From Gracilaria domingensis (Eukaryota > Rhodophyta > Florideophyceae > Gracilariales > Gracilariaceae), in assembly GCA_022539475.1 (NCBI GenBank), contig VCMS01000094.1, forward strand, positions 106,904 through 170,903: a stretch of 64,000 bases of DNA. The letters are read 5' to 3'. The notes under the pieces were generated by a model that did no database searches, was not told the DNA's origin, and saw only the letters and a program-made list of their open reading frames with translations. Shown here in pieces: positions 39,967 through 48,805 of the stretch (position 1 is its first letter; every line of letters starts with the position of its first letter). A program made the translations under genes and the position numbers.

Positions 39967-41352
39967 CTACTGAGTTCTTGAAGCCCGATCGCTCTTGATG
40001 GAGTCCAAATCACATTGAAGGCTCCCGGCGTAATGTCTGAGATGCCATATCAGGCCATCCCATTTCACATCTTGCACCTCAAATTCTGTCTCATACATGT
40101 ACAAATAAGAAGCATGCTGTATCACATCTACGAGTGACAGCAGCCTCCGGAAGCCCTCCAAATTCACAAAAGACTTCCAATGCTTCCAGCATTCCTGCTC
40201 CCATTCTCGGTAACTGCCGGCCTTCATTCGCAAAATGACATCCATTATGGTGCTCATGTCTGTCAACGGATGCCCTATGTGCGCAAACTCCCAATCAAAA
40301 AGCTGATATCCACTACCTTCAAGTATTTCTATACTTCCCATGTTGTGTTCCGCTGCGTCACCGTGTACCAACGTGTTCGGAATACCATAACTTGATATCT
40401 CTTTACAGACCTTCCTCACCTCTTCTTCCCGACGTCGGAGATCTTTCAGTATCTTGGTATACTGTTCATTTCCATCTACCGCCATCTCCAGACCTTCGTG
40501 ATACAGTACCTCGTGAATATTTGAATAAAGCCATTCGCTGTCTCGAACTCTCAGCCCTACCTCTTTCAATTCATCCAGGTGATTTCTCGATACCTGTTGC
40601 ATTTTTGTAATTGTCTCTATCAGGACTCCAGGACGGACTTCATCGTCTTCTATTTCAAGACTTCCGGAATCTCGTTGAAGAAATATGTAGTCCTCTTCGT
40701 TCACTGCAACAACGTCTGGTACAATTTTGAGTTTCGCTAGAACTCTGCCAATCGCCGCTGTTTGTTGTGCTTCGTTAAATAACGGAATTGTAGCTTTAAT
40801 GATTACGGGCTCTTTTCCGTCCAACATTCGAGGGTTCGACTCCCACCAATGCTTCGATTTAGATAAATCCAGCCAACAACACCATACCACAGAACGTTGA
40901 CAATCCTGGATCTTCTTGAAAGTACGGTAGAGTTCTTGTCCATCAATGTCGCAGTTGGCTACATCCTTCACCCACTTTATCATCCTTTTGAACCATCCCA
41001 TTCGGCGCCAAGATGGAATCCTTATGTTCATCTCCCCAGTGATCTCTTTCATAGTGTCTAACACCACACTTTTAACAACTAACCTAAGATCCTTCTCCGT
41101 CTCAGCCCAATTCGCTTTCTTCATTTCGCTCACCGACATCCATTTCATCGCCCTATCACTGTCTACGCTTTTCTGCGCTTCCGCCCACTCTACCAAGAGT
41201 ACTGCAATAAAATCATATGTCTCTCCCCACAACGTGTATTCACCTTGATCAGGTCTCGCCCACAACTCCCGCACGAATCTCACCTTTGTGCCTAGGAGGA
41301 CTTCAAATCCTCCAGCTCCGAAACGCTCCCACAAAGATAGTGATGGAAACAT
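39967..41352 (-). CDS. APH-fold (aminoglycoside phosphotransferase-like) kinase; N-terminus probably extends to 41513 across a frame break
   Basis: 461 aa from the ATG at 41352. The C-terminal half is an APH/choline-kinase-like fold: a P-loop/ATP-grasp region about 185-330, then the catalytic motif LVHGDAAEHN (about 345) and metal-binding FDWEFAHIGHPLTDMS (about 372-387), matching HGD...N and the D of the D-x-E/D region. It probably phosphorylates a small hydroxylated metabolite; the substrate is unknown. The N-terminal about 170 residues resemble a separate alpha/beta domain (FEVLLGTKVRFVRELW). Upstream, a second frame from the ATG at 41513 (MEEQPSSPF...) continues the same kind of sequence and overlaps this frame between about 41352 and 41415. 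No splice donor is visible there. A one-base frameshift, real or an assembly error, is the simplest explanation. Confidence 0.75.
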   Translation of the reverse strand: MFPSLSLWERFGAGGFEVLLGTKVRFVRELWARPDQGEYTLWGETYDFIAVLLVEWAEAQKSVDSDRAMKWMSVSEMKKANWAETEKDLRLVVKSVVLDTMKEITGEMNIRIPSWRRMGWFKRMIKWVKDVANCDIDGQELYRTFKKIQDCQRSVVWCCWLDLSKSKHWWESNPRMLDGKEPVIIKATIPLFNEAQQTAAIGRVLAKLKIVPDVVAVNEEDYIFLQRDSGSLEIEDDEVRPGVLIETITKMQQVSRNHLDELKEVGLRVRDSEWLYSNIHEVLYHEGLEMAVDGNEQYTKILKDLRRREEEVRKVCKEISSYGIPNTLVHGDAAEHNMGSIEILEGSGYQLFDWEFAHIGHPLTDMSTIMDVILRMKAGSYREWEQECWKHWKSFVNLEGFRRLLSLVDVIQHASYLYMYETEFEVQDVKWDGLIWHLRHYAGSLQCDLDSIKSDRASRTQ

Positions 41353-41513
41353 GGTTGTAACGTCGGAAGCCGAATAGAAGAGTCCGATTGCACTTCCACA
41401 ACGACTTGTGTTCCTTCAGGCGAGGGAAGCAAGATGAGATAGCAATTCCTTTCCTGACTGTCTCCATAAAAAGTGCCATCTTTCTCGAATGGACTTGAGG
41501 GTTGTTCTTCCAT

Positions 41514-42231
41514 TATGGGACAAAACCGGCCACCACGTTTATTGAATCTTTCCGAATCACAACGGGGTAAAGTCAAGTTCGTTTACGTGCAGTCGATGGT
41601 CATCTATTCTTGATCTTGATGAGGATGATGATGACTTTGTTTAGGACGGGCGATCTTGATCTTGCTCAAAAAAAAACCGTCGCGATTCGGGCGACATAGC
41701 ATAGTCTTCATAGAATTCCCAAGCATGCAGAAGACGTTTTATCGCGGAGCGGAGCGCGACTTTGGATCAGCGATTCAGAGACGGCGCGGAGATTGGCCAT
41801 AAGGCGCAGGTCTGAGCGCCTGCAATGCCAGTCTCCGCGCCGCTCTCCAACGCCCGCTCCGCTCTCGCGCTCTCCTGGAGCTTCGTCTTCGATACCCACA
41901 CCTCCCACCCTAGGCAGCAGCGCTGTTCAGGGGAACACGCTGTTCGCAGCGGCTGGTGCTAGCTGCGTGAGGCAAAGCGGGTGCTCTCGCCTCCGCCTAC
42001 CTCCCGAATCGTGAAGATCTCTTTGTCATCGCAAGTGAGCGCGATAAATATTTGTACCTCAATGGTAAGTTCTTGTGTGTGAGGATTCATTTTAAAGAGA
42101 GCAAATGACCAAAATTGGGATATTGACTTACAAAGATAGTTTTCTTGCACACGGGAAAGGAAAAGTTCCTTTTCTCTCACAGCTTAGGCCTGTGACGAGC
42201 CGAACCCAGAAATGAGGAATAGTCGAGCTAG
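41514..42231. other. Divergent promoter region, kinase / FANCE-like
   Basis: About 0.7 kb between divergently transcribed genes. It contains the long imperfect inverted repeat at 41743-41870 and ATGATGATGA-type tracts near 41620. No coding sequence called. Confidence 0.45.
41743..41870. repeat. Long imperfect inverted repeat (about 50-bp arms)
   Basis: Outer arms: CGCGGAGCGGAGCGCGAC at 41743-41760 against CGCCCGCTCCGCTCTCGCGC at 41851-41870. Inner arms: AGACGGCGCGGAGATTGGC at 41779-41797 against GCCAGTCTCCGCGCCGCTCT at 41827-41846. The loop region also contains GGCGC/GCGCC pairing. If transcribed it would form an extended hairpin of pre-miRNA-like size. Confidence 0.75.
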
Positions 42232-43464
42232 ATGCAAACGATGATAGCATCATTTTGGCACCACCTGCTAACAGCGTCATCTGCTTCTGAAGCTATCGAC
42301 CGTGCGTCGCTTCATTCGTTGCTGGATCTTCGAACATCTTCTCTACCAATTCCGTTCAACGAAATGTCTCCGAATGCTCAGAAGAACCTCAGGGCCATTT
42401 GCCGAGCTTACGAGATACGCATCGGCGGAATTCAATCTGATGGTTGGGAGTTGTGGAGGGAAGGGGCGAATGAACTGGGCGAATGGGGGAAGGTCGATCT
42501 TGATATCAGGCAGAAGCGAGCACGGGTAGAAGGCCGTAAAGTTGGCCAAACTTCTATGGCACCACATGTCTCAAAGAAACCGAGAGCAGAAATTCTTCCC
42601 TTGATCAGCGAAGAAGCCCTGGTGAATAACAAATATGTGAAAGAGCGGAAAGGAACAGATGCGCCATTCGAAAAGAATCTCAGCGATACTGATAACCCCC
42701 GTGCTGAAAGGAAAGAAAACGCTGGTAAGGAAGGGCTCGGTACGGAGGAGCAGAAGAGCGCTGAAATGATCCGGACCTGGGCTGGTTTGTCTCCGCATAC
42801 GGATCCGCCACAAGAGGCCGTTGAAGTAGTACTGAGAAGCGTAGAGCCACGTCGTGTGCTACGAAGTATTGTTTCCCAAGATGCAAGTCCCTTAATTCGG
42901 GCAGCTGTTATAAGTAGTTTTACGGAGAGGATAGGAACATCTTTCGCAAGTGCAATGATGACAGAAATCATAATCCCGTATTTAGAGACTTTAACAGCCC
43001 CAGCTCCGCGAGAAATGATGGCCGCCGTGGTGAAGTTTTCCGCGTACCATTGGAGAGCTGCGGTTGCATTATACGCTCATTTCGGGGATAGAGATAAACT
43101 AATCAATGGCGCCGTAGCGGAATTGCTCGCTAGGGTGGCTGGAGGTTTAACTTCTGAAGCTGCATTGTCCTCTTTGAAGGCGTACAGCAAATGTATATGG
43201 GGGGAGGATGGAATCAAAGTGATCGAAGCATTAATGGCTAAGTGCAAGAATCAACCAGGGGTCCTCAGTGCGATTGTACCATCTCTGGAAAAGAATGTGA
43301 TAGGGATGGAGAAGAGCGTACGGTTTGGCAAATTACTCTTTACCACGGTGAAGGACTTTCCGGTAGTCGAAAATGAGTATGAGCAAGTTCTTGAGTCAGT
43401 TGCAGCACGCTCTAAAGTGTTTCTAGCGAAACGGGCATTGTCTCACATCAAGAACAAGAAGTGA
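42232..43464 (+). CDS. Fanconi anaemia group E (FANCE)-like protein
   Basis: 410 aa, single exon, ATG at 42232. The N-terminus (1-100) is helical. The middle (100-175) is charged and probably disordered, with a KKPR-type basic cluster. The C-terminus (about 180-405) is an all-helical repeat region whose pattern and key stretches (MMTEIIIPYLETLTAPAPRE, the LSAIVPSLEKNV area and a final FLAKRALSHIK) correspond to the C-terminal domain of FANCE. In animals and plants FANCE joins FANCC and FANCF in the Fanconi core complex and bridges to FANCD2 during interstrand crosslink repair. The call rests on the C-terminal pattern only, with recognisable but modest identity. It is convergent with TIC110, whose stop lies 177 bp away. 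Confidence 0.7.
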   Translation: MQTMIASFWHHLLTASSASEAIDRASLHSLLDLRTSSLPIPFNEMSPNAQKNLRAICRAYEIRIGGIQSDGWELWREGANELGEWGKVDLDIRQKRARVEGRKVGQTSMAPHVSKKPRAEILPLISEEALVNNKYVKERKGTDAPFEKNLSDTDNPRAERKENAGKEGLGTEEQKSAEMIRTWAGLSPHTDPPQEAVEVVLRSVEPRRVLRSIVSQDASPLIRAAVISSFTERIGTSFASAMMTEIIIPYLETLTAPAPREMMAAVVKFSAYHWRAAVALYAHFGDRDKLINGAVAELLARVAGGLTSEAALSSLKAYSKCIWGEDGIKVIEALMAKCKNQPGVLSAIVPSLEKNVIGMEKSVRFGKLLFTTVKDFPVVENEYEQVLESVAARSKVFLAKRALSHIKNKK

Positions 43465-43640
43465 GAAGAAGGCAAGGAATGCATGCAGCAGTGGAGGAAA
43501 TCACGGCTTTCATGTGTTTCGTGTGTTTCGTGCTGATACAATTAGTTAACGGGTTGGTGACTTTGTGCGGATTTATCCACTTTCATTCACTGTTTCCGTT
43601 TCTGTTCCATTACGAGATTAGAACCAGTGCTTGTCGTCTT

Positions 43641-46600
43641 TCAAACCAAAACCTCCAAATCTGCATCGGAGAAGCCAAACATGGTCTTCAACAGATTAAT
43701 TTGCTCCCTGGCAGAGTCTTTTATGGCACCATCGGTGATTGCATCCGCCTGGAAGAGAAGGTATAGTTCTTGCTTCTCTGTTATGGATACGGCGGGGGCG
43801 TTAACTTTTGCGGGCAATAGTTTTCCGTATCGAAGCATAGTCTTCAACTCTGTCACAGCGGTTTCAGAACGATTCTGGCGTAAACTCGCCGCAGCCTGTA
43901 CGAGATGCGATAGGGTTCGGCGCTGAATACAACTCAAAAGAATCTTCTTGGCGGTATCATCGTCGACGTATAAACTTTGTTGTACTTCGCCAACCAGAGA
44001 CTGATTGTCTGGACTCAGAGCACCGGTGTCGATAGCTGCATCGATTTCCACTCCAAACAATTTTCCTCTTTGCTCAATCGGGACCTTAAGATCCTTTACC
44101 AAATCAACACCGAGAGAGGTTGCAGTGGTTCTCATCTTATGGACGCTCTCCGGTAAAATCTTCGGTTGAGCAAATATCTTCTCGAGCAAGACAGAAACCC
44201 TGTTCTCCTTCGCGTCCTTCAAGAGAGTCTCGCAATGATCGGGCTTCATGCTTAGCATGCGTTGAATGTTGGATAAGAACTCAACGTCCTTGTCCTCAAT
44301 GGGGCCTCTCAACAGCGCCTGGTTCACATAGTTCTTGTATATCACTGTTCCAATCTCAGAATGAATCTTCCCAATTTCTTCTTCTGTCATCCCCAGAATC
44401 GATCCTAACTGGTCAAGAGCTGAAAAGAGTCTTTGCTTTTCGTTTCTTGTTTGTGCACTGAAACATTGAATCACATACTGTTTGTATAACTCGTTATACA
44501 CCCTTGGCTGTATATCGCCACGAAGAGAAACGGGGTAGGTTGCTACGGTCTTTTTCTCTCCCTCAACCTCAATCTCCTGTTCTTTCACTAGACCATTGCG
44601 AACATAGAAATCAACTAGATTCGATAGCTCAATGGGAAGCCCACCGGCGTCGATACCTAGAACAGCTCCTGCTCGCTTGATGTTAGGATCATCTCCAACA
44701 TCACGCTCTTCGTTTTGACCCCTGAACTGTCCTCTCTTTTCTAACTGAGCTATGGCCCTATTAATATAGATCAGCATTCTTTGCTTGACAACCCTGTAAA
44801 ACGCAGCGTCGGCGTCTTCTTTCGACAGTCCAAGTCTGTCCCGCAGTCGTTCCAGTCCGTTTTTGTATTCGTCCAACATAATACCAGTCGGACCCATTGC
44901 TTCTGTGACTGATTGTTCATACACAGGGCCCATACAAGATTTGTGCACGGGGGCGGTATCTTCTTGAGATAAGTTGAGGAAACCCCTCAGCACAAACAGC
45001 TCCTGAGCTTCCTGCTCTTGGAGAATCCTATTGCCCTCGACCATCTTTCGCAAAACATTGCTGTATTGATTGATATCAATCGTCTTTGCGGTCTCTTGGG
45101 GCAAGGCAAGGTCTTCGCGAAGCTTTCCAATTTCAGCCTTCTTTTCGTCAGAGAAGTTCTTGTTGTCTACAGTTTCAGCTACTGCTTTCTTGTAGACTGG
45201 ACCAGCAGCCAGCTTGAAGGCCTCCAAAGCGCTCTCAACTGAAAGTCCAAGAACTGCTCGTAGTCTGGATATATCTTTTTCTTCTCCTTCAGTAATCTGT
45301 CGGTCTTCAAGGCATTTGGATAGGAAAATTCGGTACATTTGAAGTGGTTCTGTGCGGGACAAACCCTCCGAGACGTGTGGCAAAAACTTTTCTATGACAT
45401 CAGTATCGTTCTTGAAGTTATCGTCTGAGAGTTCCATCAGCCGAATAACTCCGTCAACATACTTAAGTAGTTCCCGTAATTGTGAGATACATCCGTTCAT
45501 GTTTTGAACGCGAAGATACTTGCTCGCCACTCTTGCTAGCTCTATAGCTCGATCTGTCATTACTTTTGACAGGACTTGATTGGCAGCATCTCCTGGGAAT
45601 GACAAGTCATTCTGCCTCAATACCAGCCGGCCGTATATACTGGCGACAGACTCCTCGCCCTTACCAACAGCGTCAAGAGCAGCTCCTACTTCTACTTTAA
45701 AGACAGGTTCTGCCAAAGTCTTGAGAGTGGATGTGGCACGATCATCTTCAATCTTCAAAAGCTTTTTAAGACGTGCGAGGGACTGGCTGTCAACTTCATC
45801 TAAACGACCCTTCTCAGTGACAAGAGATTCCACGCGATCAGCGTACGCATCAATGCGAATCCTTGCGGCCTGCACATCTCGAACACCAAGTGCAGCTTGG
45901 GCAGCCATAACGTCTTCTTGCGTTACAGATGAATCAACGCACGCACGTGCAACAACATCTCGGTAGAACGGCAAAGACACTTTTTCCAGTCTTTCATTGT
46001 AGTCATCCGTGGACAGGGAAAAGAACTTGAGCAGTCTGGACCTCTCGTATCGGTAGGCCTCTTCTGTGTCCTTATCTGCATACAGGCGATCCGAAAGGAA
46101 TAAGAGTTTGTTCAGTTTCCATTGGGCGTTTTGGCGTGCCACTGCGTCTTCCTCATCTTCCAAAAAGACGACATTGGTTCGATAGAAGGCGCGGGAAGCC
46201 TCGTAATGAGCATCTCCAATGGCGGCTCCGGATAGCGCGAGAACATGTTTCAAGCGGGTGAGCTGAGAAATTTCACCAAAAGTGACAGATGAGTTGCGAA
46301 GCATACCAAGCAGATAGTACTGGTATAATGTTTGCTTCATAGCTTCGAATTCCTCGTTTCCTACTCCAAACTTTGACTGGGCCTCGCTAACTTTGGTGGA
46401 AAGATCAGCATTATCCAATCCTAAGTCGGAGATTAAGTTCCCTAAATGTTTTCGTGCCGCTTTCTCCGGTCCTTTCCGGAGTGCGAACATTCCCGCCGTA
46501 GCAGCAACAGCGCATGAGGCCCCAGCTACTGGCCGCAAAACACCTTTATCTGGCACCACATTGACACCAATCGCTGCGCTACCTCCTATAGCAAGACCTG

Positions 46601-46850
46601 CGAGAACGCTCCTCGCCAGTACCGTGAAATTGCCGAATACCACATCTGGGCCGGATCCAATCTCTTGATCGATAGACTCCCTGGCGAAGGAAGCATTTTC
46701 CGAGGCAGAAGCTGAAACTGATGATCGACGGGCCACCCGAAACCGGCGGTCAAGCGCAGGAAAAGATATCGGGGACAAGGACTTCGGTCTGGGTCTGGGG
46801 CGCGTCAAAGGCAAAGAAGCCCCGGATAGAAACGCTACGCTAATTGGCAT
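43641..46850 (-). CDS. TIC110: TIC110, plastid inner-envelope translocon / scaffold protein
   Basis: 1,069 aa from the ATG at 46850 (MPISVAFLSG...), single exon; the frame is open to 46874 without an earlier ATG. The first about 45 residues are Ser/Arg/Pro-rich with few acids, fitting a plastid transit peptide. Two hydrophobic stretches at about residues 70-90 and 95-125 (VLAGLAIGGSAAIGVNVV; AGASCAVAATAGMFAL) are the N-terminal membrane anchor. The remaining about 930 residues are acidic, all-helical repeats as in the stromal part of TIC110, whose red algal structure is HEAT-like. TIC110 acts at the inner envelope as a stromal scaffold for import chaperones. Length and pattern match the family. 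This gene is the clearest evidence that the organism carries a primary or red-derived plastid. Confidence 0.9.
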   Translation of the reverse strand: MPISVAFLSGASLPLTRPRPRPKSLSPISFPALDRRFRVARRSSVSASASENASFARESIDQEIGSGPDVVFGNFTVLARSVLAGLAIGGSAAIGVNVVPDKGVLRPVAGASCAVAATAGMFALRKGPEKAARKHLGNLISDLGLDNADLSTKVSEAQSKFGVGNEEFEAMKQTLYQYYLLGMLRNSSVTFGEISQLTRLKHVLALSGAAIGDAHYEASRAFYRTNVVFLEDEEDAVARQNAQWKLNKLLFLSDRLYADKDTEEAYRYERSRLLKFFSLSTDDYNERLEKVSLPFYRDVVARACVDSSVTQEDVMAAQAALGVRDVQAARIRIDAYADRVESLVTEKGRLDEVDSQSLARLKKLLKIEDDRATSTLKTLAEPVFKVEVGAALDAVGKGEESVASIYGRLVLRQNDLSFPGDAANQVLSKVMTDRAIELARVASKYLRVQNMNGCISQLRELLKYVDGVIRLMELSDDNFKNDTDVIEKFLPHVSEGLSRTEPLQMYRIFLSKCLEDRQITEGEEKDISRLRAVLGLSVESALEAFKLAAGPVYKKAVAETVDNKNFSDEKKAEIGKLREDLALPQETAKTIDINQYSNVLRKMVEGNRILQEQEAQELFVLRGFLNLSQEDTAPVHKSCMGPVYEQSVTEAMGPTGIMLDEYKNGLERLRDRLGLSKEDADAAFYRVVKQRMLIYINRAIAQLEKRGQFRGQNEERDVGDDPNIKRAGAVLGIDAGGLPIELSNLVDFYVRNGLVKEQEIEVEGEKKTVATYPVSLRGDIQPRVYNELYKQYVIQCFSAQTRNEKQRLFSALDQLGSILGMTEEEIGKIHSEIGTVIYKNYVNQALLRGPIEDKDVEFLSNIQRMLSMKPDHCETLLKDAKENRVSVLLEKIFAQPKILPESVHKMRTTATSLGVDLVKDLKVPIEQRGKLFGVEIDAAIDTGALSPDNQSLVGEVQQSLYVDDDTAKKILLSCIQRRTLSHLVQAAASLRQNRSETAVTELKTMLRYGKLLPAKVNAPAVSITEKQELYLLFQADAITDGAIKDSAREQINLLKTMFGFSDADLEVLV

Positions 46851-47268
46851 CTTGGAGGATGGGTGCCAACTCACCTTGTGCGTCTCTGCTAGCTAGCCGG
46901 AATAGCAGTCTTTGTGTTGGCTCCGGTAATTGATATAATGGGGATGCTCAGGTATCAAAGGATGTTTTGGTTCCCACTTAGTAGCAAACAAATGCCCGAG
47001 CTGTGCAGGCAGGCTGAGCTAACGAGTTGATCTCGGCCTGGAGCTATCGATCCAAACGGTGGGCTTCGTGGATTGGTATACACTGGTATGATCATAATGC
47101 ACAAGCCTCCGTATCAAAAAGAGCAACAAACACCAGATCCTGGATCTATAGTGTGTTCTGTCACTTACACATTGTGTGTAATACACAAGTGTACGTAAAG
47201 GAAAGCTCTCTTTGTGCCCAATTGACACCAAACTTATATATCGGTTGAGAGAGAAACTTCACAAAATC

Positions 47269-47294
47269 GGGGGAAGATATTGATATCTTCCCCC
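47269..47294. repeat. Perfect inverted repeat, 12-bp arms, 2-nt loop
   Basis: GGGGGAAGATAT, then TG, then ATATCTTCCCCC. Confidence 0.95.
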
Positions 47295-47346
47295 AAAAAC
47301 GTGAATTTACTGTTTATTCACTCATATCTTTTTTGCGGTGTAAAAT

Positions 47347-47402
47347 CCTGATTTTGGTGAATACCGATGTGTAAATACACATCGGTATTCACCAAAATCA
47401 GG
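47347..47402. repeat. Perfect inverted repeat, 27-bp arms, 2-nt loop
   Basis: Left arm 47347-47373, loop AA, right arm 47376-47402, all 27 pairs Watson-Crick. The arm includes TTTTGGTGAATACCGATG. An imperfect extension (TGCGGTG before, CACCGCA after) may lengthen the stem to about 40 bp. This is the strongest hairpin in the window. Confidence 0.97.
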
Positions 47403-48234
47403 TTCACCGCACCAAATACACCTGAAATTGCACCGCAACAGCCCTTGTTTTACTTTAATTCAACATTTGCCGGGCCAATCACGCACGTCCTGGTATTTTT
47501 CTGACAGAATTGGTGCCAAAGCCGACCACTTCCCGCCAGTCCCATGAAACGTCTACAAAACATTCGTTGATTGTAGAGCGGATTGGGGCTAAGATAGTCC
47601 CCAATCCATGTGCTAGTACCGCGATTAATGTTTGGACCTTCAGGTTAACTATTTTTTCATTGCAGAGCTTGGACATCACTCTGTTCAGTTTCGTTTTCGA
47701 AAACAACAGCTTCCAAAAGGCACATTGTGGTTATTACTTGGATGAAACTGGTTAGGAGAGTATACTTTCTTGTTCTACGTTTTGAAAAAATCGACAAATT
47801 CATGTTCTTCTGATTGTCTCTGCGATTGAGCCACTCAAGCGGTCAAGCTATTGAATGGTACACCCAAGATGGCTTCAAAATCATCAGCAATTGGGTGCGC
47901 CTAACACAGGAACCAAATTTAGTGCCTGTGGAACCATGGACGACCGAGACCCCTCGGTTTTGAACCGAACGAACATTCATGAGGAATCGAAGCGCCCATG
48001 GCGCAAACACTTACAGCCTTGCCGGCTTACAGTTCCAAACAATTCTCAATTTTGCACGTGTTTTCACCTTCCTGACTTGGTTACTGCGGATCGTTCCTCC
48101 GGCAGCATTTTTTTGGCAACCCATCATTACTTTGGAGCGGACAAAACGGTCCCTGAAGAACGCACATCAGCACCTGAGGTACAACGCTCCACTTCCTGAT
48201 AATGATTGCTTGATCTTGGACTACGAGTGTTGCG

Positions 48235-48275
48235 TACCGCAAGCACAGTCCATAATATAGACTGTGCTTGCGGTA
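48235..48275. repeat. Perfect inverted repeat, 16-bp arms, 9-nt loop
   Basis: TACCGCAAGCACAGTC at 48235-48250 and GACTGTGCTTGCGGTA at 48260-48275, with CATAATATA between. Confidence 0.95.
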
Positions 48276-48389
48276 TATTATTCAATCTTCCACTCATTGG
48301 GTTGCCAGCGGTGCATAAGATTTTATGTGGTGCATTTGAACTTTTTAGGGGACAAATTTTACCCCACTGGTAGACATGCTCTTAGGGCC

Positions 48390-48434
48390 CAGTACGTTAC
48401 AAAGGTCTATAATATAGACCTTTGTGACGTACTG
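48390..48434. repeat. Inverted repeat, 21-bp arms, 3-nt loop, one G.T pair
   Basis: Arms 48390-48410 and 48414-48434 around AAT. Twenty Watson-Crick pairs plus one G.T wobble. Confidence 0.93.
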
Positions 48435-48465
48435 AGCTATAGACTCTATATTCAAATGTCTCCCA

Positions 48466-48519
48466 AAATAAGGAATTGACATTATGTATCTTTAGATACA
48501 TCATGTCAATTCTTTATTT
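48466..48519. repeat. Inverted repeat, 26-bp arms, 2-nt loop, two imperfect positions
   Basis: Arms 48466-48491 and 48494-48519; 24 of 26 positions complementary, core AATTGACAT / ATGTCAATT. Confidence 0.9.
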
Positions 48520-48805
48520 CGAGAAACATGATAGCGGCACACGGAAGCACTAATGCTTCACGGTACGCGGAGTTTTCCCACTTCCCCTGGCAGTTCTTTT
48601 TCTGGTTTAGTAAGGGGCGTTCCAGGAGTTTACGAAATTAAAAGTAGAAAAACAGTGAACGATTGCCGTTCAAAAAAATTTATGGCTACCTGATTTTTGA
48701 AGATCTCGCCGGCGCTTGACAGAGTGGTGCGGTATTCATGAGCGGAGTCCATGAACGACGACCAAGTTGGCCTCGTCCAAATCTTCCTCCTTGAATGACG
48801 GAACG

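Larger units (their letters stand above)
46851..48805. other. Intergenic region with a cluster of five strong inverted repeats
   Basis: About 1.95 kb between the 5' ends of TIC110 and the Harbinger transposase. No convincing gene; a frame at 47979-48260 has no recognised domain. Five near-perfect hairpins (listed separately) occur between 47269 and 48519. A short palindrome AGATCCTGGATCT lies near 47137. Terminal inverted repeats of the transposon were not identified. Confidence 0.5.

Noticed and set aside
40826-40850. GGGTTCGACTCCCACC, resembling a tRNA T-arm (B box)
   Set aside because: It lies inside the kinase coding sequence, and the 70 nt around it do not fold into a cloverleaf or supply an A box.
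43627-46668. Plus-strand frames antisense to TIC110 (for example 45580-45966)
   Set aside because: Typical antisense shadows of a long coding region, with no independent features.
47269-48519. CRISPR-like array reading of the hairpin cluster
   Set aside because: The palindromes differ in sequence and spacing; there are no repeated units, and the genome is eukaryotic.
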